This document shows positions 8,809 to 18,089 of a DNA stretch of 40,804 nt, in pieces (positions within the stretch are counted from its first letter, which is position 1; each line of letters opens with the position of its first letter). The notes under the pieces are model-generated. The model made no database searches, was not told the origin of the DNA, and was given only the letters and a program-made list of their open reading frames with translations. Source of the stretch: Lachnospiraceae bacterium (GTDB taxonomy: Bacteria > Bacillota > Clostridia > Lachnospirales > Lachnospiraceae); NCBI GenBank assembly GCA_017436865.1, contig JAFSCH010000002.1, forward strand, positions 1 to 40,804, in the 5' to 3' direction. Both the position numbers and the translations under genes were made by a program.

Positions 8809-8837
8809 TTGACACCATTTTTTAAGTGTGCTAGTAT
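8809..8837 (+). promoter_or_regulatory. Promoter of the maltodextrin operon
   Basis: TTGACA (8809-8814), a 17-bp spacer and TAGTAT (8832-8837), with a TG extended -10 at 8829-8830. The predicted start near 8844 lies inside the first operator. Confidence 0.75.
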
Positions 8838-8841
8838 CAAC

Positions 8842-8866
8842 TTAAACGGTTAACTTAACCGCTTAA
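8842..8866. promoter_or_regulatory. Double LacI-type operator
   Basis: Two adjacent palindromic sites, TTAAACGGTTAA (8842-8853) and TTAACCGCTTAA (8855-8866), both fit TTAA-NCGN-TTAA with the central CG typical of LacI/GalR operators. They are one base apart, and together make a nearly perfect 27-bp palindrome over the operon's transcription start. Binding here would block initiation. Confidence 0.75.
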
Positions 8867-8905
8867 GTGAGGGAAAAATTAGAATAAGAAAGGGTAGGTT
8901 ATCAA

Positions 8906-10633
8906 ATGAATAGGTATGCAATGCAGCATATAATGGATTCGTCTTATTGTTTTCCGATATCGGGAAAAGAAATAGTAATCAGACTTAGGACGGCAAGAGA
9001 TGATATTAAATGGGTACAGATTATTTATGAAAGTAAGTATGTGTTTGGAGAGAAGCAGCAAAAAGCATTTATGGAAAAAGCTTATACAAGTGAGCTTTAT
9101 GATTATTTTGATATTCATTTAGAACTTGAAGATACAAGACTTGCGTATGTTTTTCAGGTAAATGATGGAGAAAAGAGTTGGTTTTTCTCTGAAGATGGAA
9201 TTACAGAAAACTATGATTACAAATTAGGGTATTATAATTTCTTTCAATATCCATACATCAATCGTGCAGATATTATGGAACGAGTTGATTGGATGAAGGA
9301 TGCAGTTTTTTATCAGATATTTGTTGAACGTTTTCATATGGGAGATACCCAAAAAGATACATCCTATATCAATTGTGAATGGGGAGACATTCCGCATCCA
9401 AAGACTTTTGCAGGTGGTGATTTGAAGGGAATTACGAAAAAGCTTGATTATATTAAAGCAACAGGATGTAATGCAATATATTTAACACCGGTATTTCAGT
9501 CTATATCAAATCATAAGTATGATATTAGTGATTACTACAGTGTGGATAAGCAATTTGGTAGTAATGAAGACTTAAAAGAATTGGTTCAGGAAGCTCACAA
9601 GCGAGGAATGAAGCTTGTTATGGATGCGGTATTTAATCATTGTAGTGACCGCATGAAAGAGTTTCAGGATGTGCTGGAAAAGGGAAGACAATCTACTTAT
9701 TATAATTGGTTTTTTATCGAAGGAGATAAACCAGACCCGAAAAAGGGCAATTACGAAATGTTTGCATCTTGTGAATATATGCCAAAGCTTAATACATCAA
9801 ATCCAGAGGTTCAGAAGTTCTTAAATGATATAGGATGCTACTACATACAGGAGTATGATATTGATGGCTGGAGACTTGATGTGTCAGATGAAGTTAGTCA
9901 TGATTTTTGGCGAAGCTTCCGTAAGGCAATTAAGAGCTGTAAGAAGGATGCGGTTATCATAGGAGAAAATTGGCATGATGCCTATTCGAATCTTCGAGGA
10001 GACCAATATGATAGCATTATGAATTATGCATTTACCAAGGCTTGTCTTGATTATTTTGCAAGAGAGACTATGGATGCTCAAGGACTTGCATGGAAATTAA
10101 ACGATTTACTTATGCGAAACAGCGATACGGTTAATGCTATGATGTTGAATCTTTTGGATAGTCATGATACCCATCGTTTTTTTAGCGAAGTAGGTGAGAA
10201 CCGGTTTAAAATGAAAGCTGCATTGTGTTTGCTTTATCTGTTTCCGGGAACGCCATGTATCTTCTATGGAACAGAAATATTAATGCCTGGTGGTTATGAT
10301 CCTGACTGTAGACGATGTATGGACTGGGAAAAAGCAAATATTTATGGAGAATATGCAGAAATCTATGAATTATTGAATAGACTATCTGTTATTCGTAAGA
10401 GATATATGATGGCAGAAGGAAAAGTTCGAATTAGTGCAGAGAATGGAGTATTTCAGTTAGAAAACAGCTCAATGGAGAATATCATTATTCTTCGCATTAA
10501 CAATATGGATAAAGATATAGATATAAAAGGTGATTATCAAAAGGCAAGAAGTTGTAGTATAACAGTGGAAGATAAGGTACATAAACAAGTGGAATTTATA
10601 GAATGTGGGGAAGGAGCTAGCAAAAATGAATAG
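8906..10633 (+). CDS. Neopullulanase / cyclomaltodextrinase-type GH13 amylase
   Basis: A 575-residue cytoplasmic enzyme (no signal peptide) that should split imported maltodextrins or cyclodextrins. Residues about 1-125 resemble the CBM34-type N domain of neopullulanases; the (beta/alpha)8 barrel follows from about 130. The four GH13 motifs are present: DAVFNH; GWRLDVSDE with nucleophile D325; GENWH with acid/base E354; LLDSHDTHR with D421. The length fits the GH13_20 group. AAAGGGTAGG precedes the ATG. It is the first gene of the operon, 60 bp behind the predicted start site, and its end overlaps the binding-protein start by 8 bp (ATGAATAG). Exact product preference (maltose, panose, cyclodextrin opening) cannot be read from sequence. 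Confidence 0.9.
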   Translation: MNRYAMQHIMDSSYCFPISGKEIVIRLRTARDDIKWVQIIYESKYVFGEKQQKAFMEKAYTSELYDYFDIHLELEDTRLAYVFQVNDGEKSWFFSEDGITENYDYKLGYYNFFQYPYINRADIMERVDWMKDAVFYQIFVERFHMGDTQKDTSYINCEWGDIPHPKTFAGGDLKGITKKLDYIKATGCNAIYLTPVFQSISNHKYDISDYYSVDKQFGSNEDLKELVQEAHKRGMKLVMDAVFNHCSDRMKEFQDVLEKGRQSTYYNWFFIEGDKPDPKKGNYEMFASCEYMPKLNTSNPEVQKFLNDIGCYYIQEYDIDGWRLDVSDEVSHDFWRSFRKAIKSCKKDAVIIGENWHDAYSNLRGDQYDSIMNYAFTKACLDYFARETMDAQGLAWKLNDLLMRNSDTVNAMMLNLLDSHDTHRFFSEVGENRFKMKAALCLLYLFPGTPCIFYGTEILMPGGYDPDCRRCMDWEKANIYGEYAEIYELLNRLSVIRKRYMMAEGKVRISAENGVFQLENSSMENIIILRINNMDKDIDIKGDYQKARSCSITVEDKVHKQVEFIECGEGASKNE

Positions 10634-12122
10634 AAAAATAAATAAATGGGTAACAACGGGAATGATATGTTCTATGACAGCTGGACTTGTAGGTTGCGGA
10701 CAAAATGCAGCCCAAAGTGAAGCAGTATCAGATAAGACAGCAGGAGCAACGGAACAGGTTGTTCTTCATGTTTTGGAGAATGACACAGCAAAGTCAGAAG
10801 GGTATTTACAGGAATTATTGGATGCCTTTAACGAGGCATATGCAGATAAGGGAATTCAAGCAGTGGATGCCAATATGGATGAGTATACGGATTTGGCAGC
10901 GAATGGTCCTTATGGATATGGTCCGGATGTGTTATATCAGGCAAATGATAAGCTTATGACTTATGCAGCGGATAAACATATCATTCCGTTGTCAATAGAG
11001 GAATTTGAATGCTATGAACAGGTTCCAAACGAAGCGTGGGAAGCTTTTAAAATGGTGTTAGAGGGAAAAGAGTACTTTTGTGGTGTTCCAGTAAACATTC
11101 AGGCACCAATGCTTTTTTACCGAACGGATATGCTTCCAAAGAATTGGGAGAATACATGGGATAAAAATAATAATAAGAAACCAGATTTTATAGAAAATTG
11201 GAATGATTTGTATGCGTACTCCAAGTCATTAAGAGATATGGACACTAGCGCAAATAAGGATAGTCAATATGGATTTATGTCATCTCTGAATAATTTATAT
11301 CTGTCTTCTGAATTTATCTTTTCCTATGGCGGCTATGTTTTTGGTGAAAAAGAAGATGGAACGGTAAATTCAGAGGATATTGGATTTGCAGCAGGAAATG
11401 CCATGACAGGTATGCGAACATTAAAACAGATGGCAGGACTTATGAATGAGGAATGTATTGACGATACGATTACGTTAAATCGTTATGAAAAATTGGCAGA
11501 TGGAAGCTATTTTTGTACCGTGTCTACTCCAGATACCTATAGTCTTTTTATAGAAAAGCTAGCACTTCATTATGAAGCAGAAGGGCTTTCTAAGGAAGAA
11601 GCACATAGTAAGGCAAAGGAGAATTTGCAAATGGCCGAGCTTCCGGCACTTATGCCTGCAAATGGTGATTTAAGTGCAGCAAGTGAAGGAATGGGTGAGT
11701 CAGATTGGGTTAGTACAGTTGTTATGGGTGGTGTAAATGGTTATGGAATCAGTTCTTATACCAAGCATAGAGAAGCATGTGTGGAATTTGTTAATTTTGC
11801 AACCAGCTTTGATATGATAAAAACAAGAGTGGATAAGCTTGGAATTGCACCAACACGTTCAGATGTTGCAAAGGAATGTGGAGATACTACAGAGATGATA
11901 TTTACAAGTCTTTCAGAAGGAAGAATATATCTGATGCCATCAATTAAGGCTGTTGATCAGATTTGGGTGCCGACACAGACAGTTATGGGTGATATTGCTA
12001 AGGATGCTTTTCGTGAAAAAAAGGGAGAAACCGCAAAGTATGTATCTGAAGATGATTTTCAGAAGGCTTTGGAAACGGTAAATAAGAATATTTATGATGC
12101 AGTATATACCTTAGCTGAATAG
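10626..12122 (+). CDS. Maltodextrin ABC transporter solute-binding lipoprotein
   Basis: An extracellular sugar-binding protein of 499 residues. The N terminus is a lipoprotein signal with lipobox LVGC (Cys24). The chosen ATG has a GGAAGGAG site and yields an exact signal peptide; an upstream in-frame ATG at 10605 would add seven residues. The body matches family-1 extracellular solute-binding proteins (blocks such as PVNIQAPMLFYRTDMLP and GISSYTKHREACVEFVNFATS). It is longer than Escherichia coli MalE; an inserted WDKNNNKKPDFIENW stretch (about 185-200) looks like a surface loop. It lies between the amylase (8-bp overlap) and the permeases (56-bp gap), so it delivers alpha-glucan oligosaccharides to MalF/MalG-like permeases. 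Sugar specificity is inferred from context. Confidence 0.88.
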   Translation: MNRKINKWVTTGMICSMTAGLVGCGQNAAQSEAVSDKTAGATEQVVLHVLENDTAKSEGYLQELLDAFNEAYADKGIQAVDANMDEYTDLAANGPYGYGPDVLYQANDKLMTYAADKHIIPLSIEEFECYEQVPNEAWEAFKMVLEGKEYFCGVPVNIQAPMLFYRTDMLPKNWENTWDKNNNKKPDFIENWNDLYAYSKSLRDMDTSANKDSQYGFMSSLNNLYLSSEFIFSYGGYVFGEKEDGTVNSEDIGFAAGNAMTGMRTLKQMAGLMNEECIDDTITLNRYEKLADGSYFCTVSTPDTYSLFIEKLALHYEAEGLSKEEAHSKAKENLQMAELPALMPANGDLSAASEGMGESDWVSTVVMGGVNGYGISSYTKHREACVEFVNFATSFDMIKTRVDKLGIAPTRSDVAKECGDTTEMIFTSLSEGRIYLMPSIKAVDQIWVPTQTVMGDIAKDAFREKKGETAKYVSEDDFQKALETVNKNIYDAVYTLAE

Positions 12123-12178
12123 ATGAGAAGGAAGTAAGTGTTCAACTGGGCTATCCGGTTATTGTAGAGGAGAAAAAA

Positions 12179-13483
12179 ATGAGTAGGAAAGAAAAACTGA
12201 CACATACGTCAGTTCCGGTCAAGGCGTCTCTCGTTATTATGGGGACGGGGCAACTATTATATAGACAATGGACGAAAGGTTTGCTATATCTTACTGTTTT
12301 AGTGGCGACTTGTTTTTATATGGTAACAACGGGTATTTATGATATTGTGGGCTTTTTCACTTTAGGAACAAAAGAGGCTGATCCGTGGTTGGGAACAGAA
12401 GGCGACGATTCTGTAATGATGCTTCTAAAGGGGTTACTGGCGTTTGCGATTATAATAGCTTTTCTTATTATACATAGGTCTAATGTTCATGATATATTGG
12501 AATGTGACCGACAGGTGCGGGGAGGAAATAAACTTCCGGGTTTTAGCAAAGCAGTAAGTATTTTTCTGGATAAGAAATTTTATCTTATAGCACTTGCGAT
12601 ACCTGTCACAGGCGTATTGATTTTTAATGTTTTGCCAATTTTGTTCATGATATTGATTTCTTTTACGAATTATGGCGGAGATATTGTGCCACCCAAGCTT
12701 GTGGACTGGATTGGTCTTGCCAATTTTAGAAAGATACTGTCTTTGACGGAAATAAAGGATACGTTTTTTAAGATTCTAGGATGGAATTTTGTGTGGGCCG
12801 TTGCATCTACATTTTTGAACTATTTTGGCGGAATTGGTCTAGCACTTTTATTAAATAAGCAGTGTGTAAAAGGAAAAAGTTTTTGGCGGGCATTTCCAAT
12901 ACTTGCGTATGCGGTTCCAGGCTTTATTACACTTTTAGCATTTAAGTTTCTCTTTTCCTATGGTGGACCAATCAATTATTATATTACGTTACATGGTGGT
13001 GATGCCATTGGATTTTTGGATATTGATGCAGGATTGAAAGCGAAGCTCATTGGTCTTGTAGTTAATGCATGGACTTCGATTCCAACCTCCATGCTTCTTG
13101 CAACAGGCATTCTTTCAAACATGAATACCGATTTGTATGAGGCTGCCAGTATAGATGGTGCGACAAAATGGAAACAGTTTACAAAGATTACATTACCATT
13201 TGTTATCTTTTCAACAACACCGACATTAATTACAAGTTTTATTGGAAATTTCAATAACTTTGGTGTGTTCTATTTCCTTCGTGGGGGGGTGTACAAGGAT
13301 GGATATTTCCTTGCAAGCGATACGGATTTGCTGATTAATTGGCTATACAATTTGTCCATCGATAATAATTATTACGGAATCGGGGCAGCAGTCAGTTTGA
13401 TCATCTTTGTTATTACTTCTATATTTTCTTTAACGATATATGTAAGAAGTGCAGCTTATAAAAAGGAGGATACCTTCCGATGA
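12179..13483 (+). CDS. MalF-type maltodextrin ABC permease
   Basis: A 434-residue permease subunit. Residues about 20-100 hold extra N-terminal membrane segments, as in MalF of Firmicutes. The BPD_transp_1 domain follows from about 200, with the EAA loop EAASIDGATKWKQFTKITLPF near residue 320-340 that docks on the ATPase. GAGGAGAAAAAA precedes the ATG. It overlaps the next gene by 4 bp (ATGA), so translation is likely coupled. It forms the membrane channel with the MalG-type subunit. Confidence 0.9.
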   Translation: MSRKEKLTHTSVPVKASLVIMGTGQLLYRQWTKGLLYLTVLVATCFYMVTTGIYDIVGFFTLGTKEADPWLGTEGDDSVMMLLKGLLAFAIIIAFLIIHRSNVHDILECDRQVRGGNKLPGFSKAVSIFLDKKFYLIALAIPVTGVLIFNVLPILFMILISFTNYGGDIVPPKLVDWIGLANFRKILSLTEIKDTFFKILGWNFVWAVASTFLNYFGGIGLALLLNKQCVKGKSFWRAFPILAYAVPGFITLLAFKFLFSYGGPINYYITLHGGDAIGFLDIDAGLKAKLIGLVVNAWTSIPTSMLLATGILSNMNTDLYEAASIDGATKWKQFTKITLPFVIFSTTPTLITSFIGNFNNFGVFYFLRGGVYKDGYFLASDTDLLINWLYNLSIDNNYYGIGAAVSLIIFVITSIFSLTIYVRSAAYKKEDTFR

Positions 13484-14310
13484 AACAGAAAAAGAGATTA
13501 ATGGATACGATAGTGACTCATATGATATTGATTGCAGTATGTATTTTCTTCTTTTTTCCTGTACTGTGGTTAATTATGGCGTCTTTCTCAAAAAGTGGTT
13601 CAATCTATGATTTGGATGGTTTTTTTCCAAAGAGCTTTAGTCTTTTTGGTTATCAAAAACTTTTCACAGATACAACCATGTATGATTATCCAAACTGGTT
13701 GAAAAATACATTGTTTGTTTCTGTTTTTTCAAGTCTGATAGGGACAGTATTGGTTATCCTAACGGCTTATACGATTAGTCGTTTTAAGTTTCGTGGAAAG
13801 AAGACATTGATGAAATCTACTTTGATATTAAGTATGTTTCCAAGTTTTATGGGAATGACAGCAGTATATTTATTAATGGTTAATTTTAATCTGATTAATC
13901 AGTTATGGAGTTTAATTTTCATTTATGCTGCTGGAGCACCAATGGGATATCTTGTGCAGAAGGGATATTTTGACACGATATCAAATTCCATTTACGAGGC
14001 GGCACGTATTGATGGTGCAACGAACATTAGAATATTCCGTACTATAACATTACCACTTTCCAAGCCAATTATCGTATATACGGCATTGACGCAGTTTGCT
14101 TGGCCTTGGAGTGACTTTATTTTGCCTAATCTATTATTAAAAAATAAAGATTTATGGACAGTAGCTGTTGGTTTAATGCATTTGGATGAAACACAGTTTA
14201 CTAGATTTGCGGCAGGTTCTATTTTTATTGCAGTTCCAATTGTGGCACTATATTTTGCTCTTTCTAATTTCTTAGTGTCAGGAGTTTCAGCTGGTGCGGT
14301 TAAGGAATAA
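13480..14310 (+). CDS. MalG-type maltodextrin ABC permease
   Basis: A 276-residue permease with six membrane segments and the conserved EAA loop EAARIDGATNIRIFRTITLP. The start overlaps the malF-like stop by 4 bp and follows AAAAGGAGG. It is the last gene of the operon, closed by a strong terminator. No ABC ATPase gene follows, so the transporter must use an ATPase encoded elsewhere (MsmK/MsmX-type sharing is common in Firmicutes). Confidence 0.92.
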   Translation: MKQKKRLMDTIVTHMILIAVCIFFFFPVLWLIMASFSKSGSIYDLDGFFPKSFSLFGYQKLFTDTTMYDYPNWLKNTLFVSVFSSLIGTVLVILTAYTISRFKFRGKKTLMKSTLILSMFPSFMGMTAVYLLMVNFNLINQLWSLIFIYAAGAPMGYLVQKGYFDTISNSIYEAARIDGATNIRIFRTITLPLSKPIIVYTALTQFAWPWSDFILPNLLLKNKDLWTVAVGLMHLDETQFTRFAAGSIFIAVPIVALYFALSNFLVSGVSAGAVKE

Positions 14311-14327
14311 GAAAATATATAATTAGA

Positions 14328-14381
14328 ATATCCAAAAAGGTACTCAATGTGATGAATATCATGGAGTACCTTTTTGGATAT
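14328..14381. terminator. Bidirectional terminator between malG-like gene and ribH
   Basis: A perfect 18-bp inverted repeat (14328-14345 and 14364-14381) with an 18-nt loop lies between two convergent genes and serves both strands; the T-run sits within the 3' arm. Confidence 0.85.
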
Positions 14382-14389
14382 ATATGTAT

Positions 14390-14860
14390 TTAGGCTTCAA
14401 TTGTTCTAATTAAATTAACCATCTCAATGGCACCTAAAGCACAATCGTATCCCTTATTACCTGCCTTTGTTCCAGCACGTTCAATTGCCTGCTCAATATT
14501 TTCTGTTGTAACAACACCAAACATGACAGGGATGTCACTGTTCATAGATACGGTTGCAATTCCTTTTGAAACTTCGTTGCATACATAGTCATAATGGCTT
14601 GTTGCACCACGGATAACAGCACCGAGACAGATAACAGCATCATATTTACCACTCTTTGCCATTTTGGATGCAATCAGTGGAATTTCGAACGCACCTGGAA
14701 CCCATGCTACATGGATATCTTCTTCTTTTACATCGTGACGGAGCAATCCGTCCATTGCACCACCAAGAAGCTTAGAGGTGATGAATTCGTTAAAACGGGC
14801 AACAACGATACCTACCTTTATATTTTCGTTTGCAACTAAATTTCCTTCAAATGTTTTCAT
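14390..14860 (-). CDS. ribH: 6,7-dimethyl-8-ribityllumazine synthase
   Basis: Lumazine synthase condenses 5-amino-6-ribitylaminouracil with 3,4-dihydroxybutanone 4-phosphate, the penultimate step of riboflavin synthesis. The chosen start ([24 protein letters not shown]-like N terminus) gives 156 residues, the usual length, and has GAAAGGAC in front; the in-frame ATG at 14917 would add 19 non-homologous residues. Family motifs: [37 protein letters not shown] (catalytic His within) and [11 protein letters not shown]. It is last in the ribD-ribE-ribBA-ribH operon, 69 bp behind ribBA. Confidence 0.96.
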   Translation of the reverse strand: MKTFEGNLVANENIKVGIVVARFNEFITSKLLGGAMDGLLRHDVKEEDIHVAWVPGAFEIPLIASKMAKSGKYDAVICLGAVIRGATSHYDYVCNEVSKGIATVSMNSDIPVMFGVVTTENIEQAIERAGTKAGNKGYDCALGAIEMVNLIRTIEA

Positions 14861-14929
14861 AATATTATGTCCTTTCTTTTTTAGGGTTATATGGTAACGC
14901 TTCAGGTACTGAATCATTACTTTATATGT

Positions 14930-16141
14930 TTACAGAGCGGTATCATAGTTCAAAATGTGTCCCATGCGCTTCTGTTTTGTTCTTAGATAAAATAAATCAT
15001 GTTTCGTAGCATTCATCTGAATCGGTATACGTTCTGTAATCTGCATACCAAATTCTTCAAGCTGATACACTTTATCTGGATTATTAGTTAATAAATGTAA
15101 AGTTTTTATACCAAGGTCACGTAAGATTTGTGCACCAATGTAGTATTCACGTTCATCACCGCCAAAACCAAGCGCAAGATTGGCTTCTAAGGTATCCATA
15201 CCTTGTTCTTGAAGCTCATACGCACGCAATTTGTTAATCAGACCGATTCCACGACCTTCCTGACGCATGTAAAGGAGAATACCACGGCCTTCTTTTTCGA
15301 TTTGAGACATAGCAGCAGCAAACTGTTCGCCACAGTCACAACGAAGAGAACCAAAAACATCTCCAGTTAAGCATTCTGAGTGAACACGACAAAGAACGTC
15401 TTTTCCGTCACCGATGTCACCTTTTACTAATGCAACATGGTGTTCACCGTTTAATTGGTTAACATAGCCATAAGCGGTAAAGTCACCATATTTGGTTGGC
15501 ATCTTTGTAACAGTCATGCGGTCTACAAGCTTTTCGTGTTGCTTGCGATATGCTTGTAAATCCTTAATGGTAATGAATTTCAAATTCCATTTTTGGGCTA
15601 GTTCTATGAGCTCGCCAGTACGCATCATAGTTCCATCTTCCTTCATGATTTCACAGCAAAGACCGCATGCCTTGAGTCCGGCAAGACGACAAAGGTCAAC
15701 CGTTGCCTCGGTGTGTCCATTACGTTCTAAGACACCATTTTTTTTGGCAAGAAGAGGAAACATGTGTCCTGGTCTGCGGAAGTCCTCTGGCTTTGCTCCT
15801 TCTTCGACGCATTTCATGGCAGTAATGGAACGTTCAGCAGCGGAAATACCAGTTGTGGTATCTACATGATCGATAGAAATAGTGAACGCTGTTTCGTGGT
15901 TGTCAGTGTTATGAGATACCATCTGTGGAATTTGTAGCTTTTGTACAAATTCAGCAGACATAGGCATACAGATAAGTCCTTTTCCATGAGTAGCCATAAA
16001 GTTGATATTTTCTGTTGTGGCAAACTCAGCAGCACAGATGAAGTCGCCCTCGTTCTCACGGTCATCATCATCAGTAACTAAAATAATTTGTCCTTGTCGT
16101 AAAGCTTCAAGTGCTTCGTCGATTGTGTTATAAGTAAACAT
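14930..16141 (-). CDS. ribBA: Bifunctional 3,4-dihydroxy-2-butanone-4-phosphate synthase / GTP cyclohydrolase II
   Basis: A 403-residue bifunctional enzyme feeding both branches of riboflavin synthesis. N-terminal RibB half (about 1-200) has the [10 protein letters not shown] acidic loop that binds ribulose 5-phosphate and metal, and RPGHMFPL. C-terminal RibA half (about 205-400) has the zinc site [19 protein letters not shown] (three Cys) and RQEGRGIGL for GTP. Both active sites look intact. GGAAGGAGT precedes the ATG. It is third in the operon, 37 bp after ribE. Confidence 0.97.
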   Translation of the reverse strand: MFTYNTIDEALEALRQGQIILVTDDDDRENEGDFICAAEFATTENINFMATHGKGLICMPMSAEFVQKLQIPQMVSHNTDNHETAFTISIDHVDTTTGISAAERSITAMKCVEEGAKPEDFRRPGHMFPLLAKKNGVLERNGHTEATVDLCRLAGLKACGLCCEIMKEDGTMMRTGELIELAQKWNLKFITIKDLQAYRKQHEKLVDRMTVTKMPTKYGDFTAYGYVNQLNGEHHVALVKGDIGDGKDVLCRVHSECLTGDVFGSLRCDCGEQFAAAMSQIEKEGRGILLYMRQEGRGIGLINKLRAYELQEQGMDTLEANLALGFGGDEREYYIGAQILRDLGIKTLHLLTNNPDKVYQLEEFGMQITERIPIQMNATKHDLFYLRTKQKRMGHILNYDTAL

Positions 16142-16178
16142 AGTAGTACTCCTTCCATAAGGTTATTTTTAGATTATG

Positions 16179-16826
16179 TTAAAATCCATGTTGCAGTAAC
16201 CAGTCTCTTGTCATAGTGCTTTTAGCTGGTTGAGAAACAGCAGGTGTTAAAAATTTTTCTACATACTTTCCTATGATATCGTTTTCCAGATTGACGACAT
16301 CGCCAACTTTTCGTTTGCCAAGTGTAGTAACATGGGCGGTATGTGGAATGATGGAAACGCTGAAAGAATCAGCAGATAACCGGGCAACCGTTAGACTGAT
16401 ACCATCAATGGCAATGGAGCCTTTTTCTACGATGTAGCGCATAATGTTTGGTGTAGCTTGTATGGTGTACCAGATAGCATTATCATCACGTTTGATAGCT
16501 ATAATTTTTCCGACATCATCTACATGACCGGCAACAATGTGACCGTCAAAACGTCCATTTGCAGGCATAGCACGTTCTAGATTGACGTAGCTTCCAATTG
16601 TTAAATTTGAAAGCGAGGAACGATTTAAGGTTTCGTGCATAACATCTGCATGAAAACATTGTGACTGAATCTTAGTAACTGTCAGACATACACCATTCAC
16701 AGCAACACTGTCTCCGATTTTGAGTCCCTCTAAGACGATATTTGCATGTATTTGTAAAATAGCGGAGTGTGCACCTTTTTGAAGCTGCTTAATGGTTCCA
16801 ACTTCTTCAATGATCCCGGTAAACAT
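16179..16826 (-). CDS. ribE: Riboflavin synthase alpha chain
   Basis: A 215-residue enzyme that dismutates two lumazines into riboflavin and its precursor. Two lumazine-binding barrels are seen: MFTGIIEEVG at the N terminus with GDSVAVNGVCLTV, then a repeat with FDGHIVAGHVD and GSIAIDGISLTV. The start MFTGIIE is universal in the family, and the ATG at 16826 lies 9 nt behind a GGGGAGG site; a TTG three codons earlier is an unlikely start. It overlaps the ribD end by 20 bp, so translation is probably coupled. The C-terminal tail (about 200-215) is typical of variable family ends. Confidence 0.96.
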   Translation of the reverse strand: MFTGIIEEVGTIKQLQKGAHSAILQIHANIVLEGLKIGDSVAVNGVCLTVTKIQSQCFHADVMHETLNRSSLSNLTIGSYVNLERAMPANGRFDGHIVAGHVDDVGKIIAIKRDDNAIWYTIQATPNIMRYIVEKGSIAIDGISLTVARLSADSFSVSIIPHTAHVTTLGKRKVGDVVNLENDIIGKYVEKFLTPAVSQPAKSTMTRDWLLQHGF

Positions 16827-17913
16827 TTGAATCAACCTCCCCCTCTATTAAAATGTCATTACCAACCTGTCGTATGCTTTGATTTTTTAATATGACACAT
16901 TCAGCAGGTGTAGCGTAACCTTCACCGCTAATAGGTGTTTTAGCCATTTCACCACCAAAAAGTTTGGGTGCAATAAAAGCTTCTACCTTTTGAACAATAC
17001 CGCATTTTAATGCAGACCAGTTAAGGGTAGCACCACCTTCCATAAGAATACTGTCAATACCATGTTCACCTAATTCTTGCATAAGAGTGGAAAGATTAAG
17101 GTGTCCGTTCAACTTATCGACAGGAAGGATGTGGCATCCGGCTTGTTGAAATGCAGCATACTTGTCGGTATCCTGGCAACAGGTAGCAAGTATGGTAGGA
17201 ACTTCATGTGCAGTTCGAACAATTTGAGAATCTAAAGGGGTTCTTAGTTTGGTGTCGCAAATGATACGAATTGGATTGCGTCCGCCTTCCATGCGACAGG
17301 TTAAAAGTGGGTCATCAGCAAGTACAGTACCAACACCAACCATGATAGCGCGATAGCGATGACGTTGTTTTTGTACATAGGCGCGAGCCTCTTCTCCGGT
17401 AATCCATTTGGAAGCACCTGTGTGGGTAGCAATTTTTCCATCTAAAGTCATGGCATACTTCATAACAACGTAAGGACGTTTTGTTTGAATGAAGTGGAAG
17501 AAAACATCATTTAGTTTTCGACATTCTTTTTCTAGAACATGTTCAGTAACCTGAATGCCATTGGCACGAAGAATCTCAATGCCTTTTCCGGCAACAAGTG
17601 GATTCGGATCGCCGGAACCAACTACAACACGGTGAATACCGGTATTTATTATAGCTTCTACACAAGGGGGCTGTTTTCCATGATGACAGCAAGGCTCTAA
17701 GGTAACATACATGGTAGCACCTTTGGGAGATTCTGTGCAGGAAGCAAGGGCATTTCGCTCTGCGTGAGGCTCCCCATATCGTTCATGATATCCGCTTCCG
17801 ATGATACGGTCATCTTTTACAATAACAGCACCTACCATCGGGTTTGGAGAAACAAAGCCACAGCCCTTTTCTGCAAGCTGTAAGGCTAACTGCATATAGG
17901 TATTATCGTTCAT
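16807..17913 (-). CDS. ribD: Bifunctional diaminohydroxyphosphoribosylaminopyrimidine deaminase / uracil reductase
   Basis: A 368-residue two-domain enzyme for steps two and three of the pathway. The N-terminal deaminase (about 1-145) has the zinc motif HAERNAL and PCCHHGKQPPC. The C-terminal NADPH-dependent reductase (about 148-360) shows KYAMTLDGKIAT and GPNP-like nucleotide-binding elements, and EGGATLNWSAL. GAAAGGAAA precedes the ATG. It is the first gene behind the FMN riboswitch leader. One terminator-like hairpin lies only 23 bp upstream of the start codon. Confidence 0.96.
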   Translation of the reverse strand: MNDNTYMQLALQLAEKGCGFVSPNPMVGAVIVKDDRIIGSGYHERYGEPHAERNALASCTESPKGATMYVTLEPCCHHGKQPPCVEAIINTGIHRVVVGSGDPNPLVAGKGIEILRANGIQVTEHVLEKECRKLNDVFFHFIQTKRPYVVMKYAMTLDGKIATHTGASKWITGEEARAYVQKQRHRYRAIMVGVGTVLADDPLLTCRMEGGRNPIRIICDTKLRTPLDSQIVRTAHEVPTILATCCQDTDKYAAFQQAGCHILPVDKLNGHLNLSTLMQELGEHGIDSILMEGGATLNWSALKCGIVQKVEAFIAPKLFGGEMAKTPISGEGYATPAECVILKNQSIRQVGNDILIEGEVDSNVYRDH

Positions 17914-17935
17914 ATTGATTTCCTTTCAAGCAATT

Positions 17936-17966
17936 GAAAAAGCCCCGAATGCATAAGCACTCAGGG
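17936..17966 (-). terminator. Second terminator-like hairpin in the ribD leader
   Basis: On the minus strand GCCC...GGGC arms (17941-17966), with inner GA/TC and TGC/GCA pairs, are followed at once by five T. It stands right before the ribD ribosome binding site, about 120 nt after the riboswitch. Confidence 0.6.
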
Positions 17967-18029
17967 CATAGTAGACTTCTATGTGTTATGGAAACAAGGT
18001 GTTAACATTATATATGCATAGCGGTATAT

Positions 18030-18062
18030 AAATAAAAAATCTGGAATTGTAAAAATTCCAGA
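18030..18062 (-). terminator. Riboswitch-associated intrinsic terminator
   Basis: TCTGGAATT / AATTCCAGA (18054-18062 and 18040-18048) form a perfect 9-bp stem with a 5-nt loop, followed on the minus strand by six T. It lies about 28 nt after the FMN aptamer, the expected expression platform for transcription attenuation. Confidence 0.85.
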
Positions 18063-18089
18063 GCAGTTACGACCTAGTTTGTATAACTT

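Noticed and set aside
9884-10081. Minus-strand open frame inside the GH13 gene
   Set aside because: It is a shadow of the well-supported plus-strand gene with no start signals; the same holds for the other antisense frames inside known genes.
14861-14917. Longer start for ribH
   Set aside because: It would read through the ribosome binding site and add 19 residues absent from lumazine synthases.
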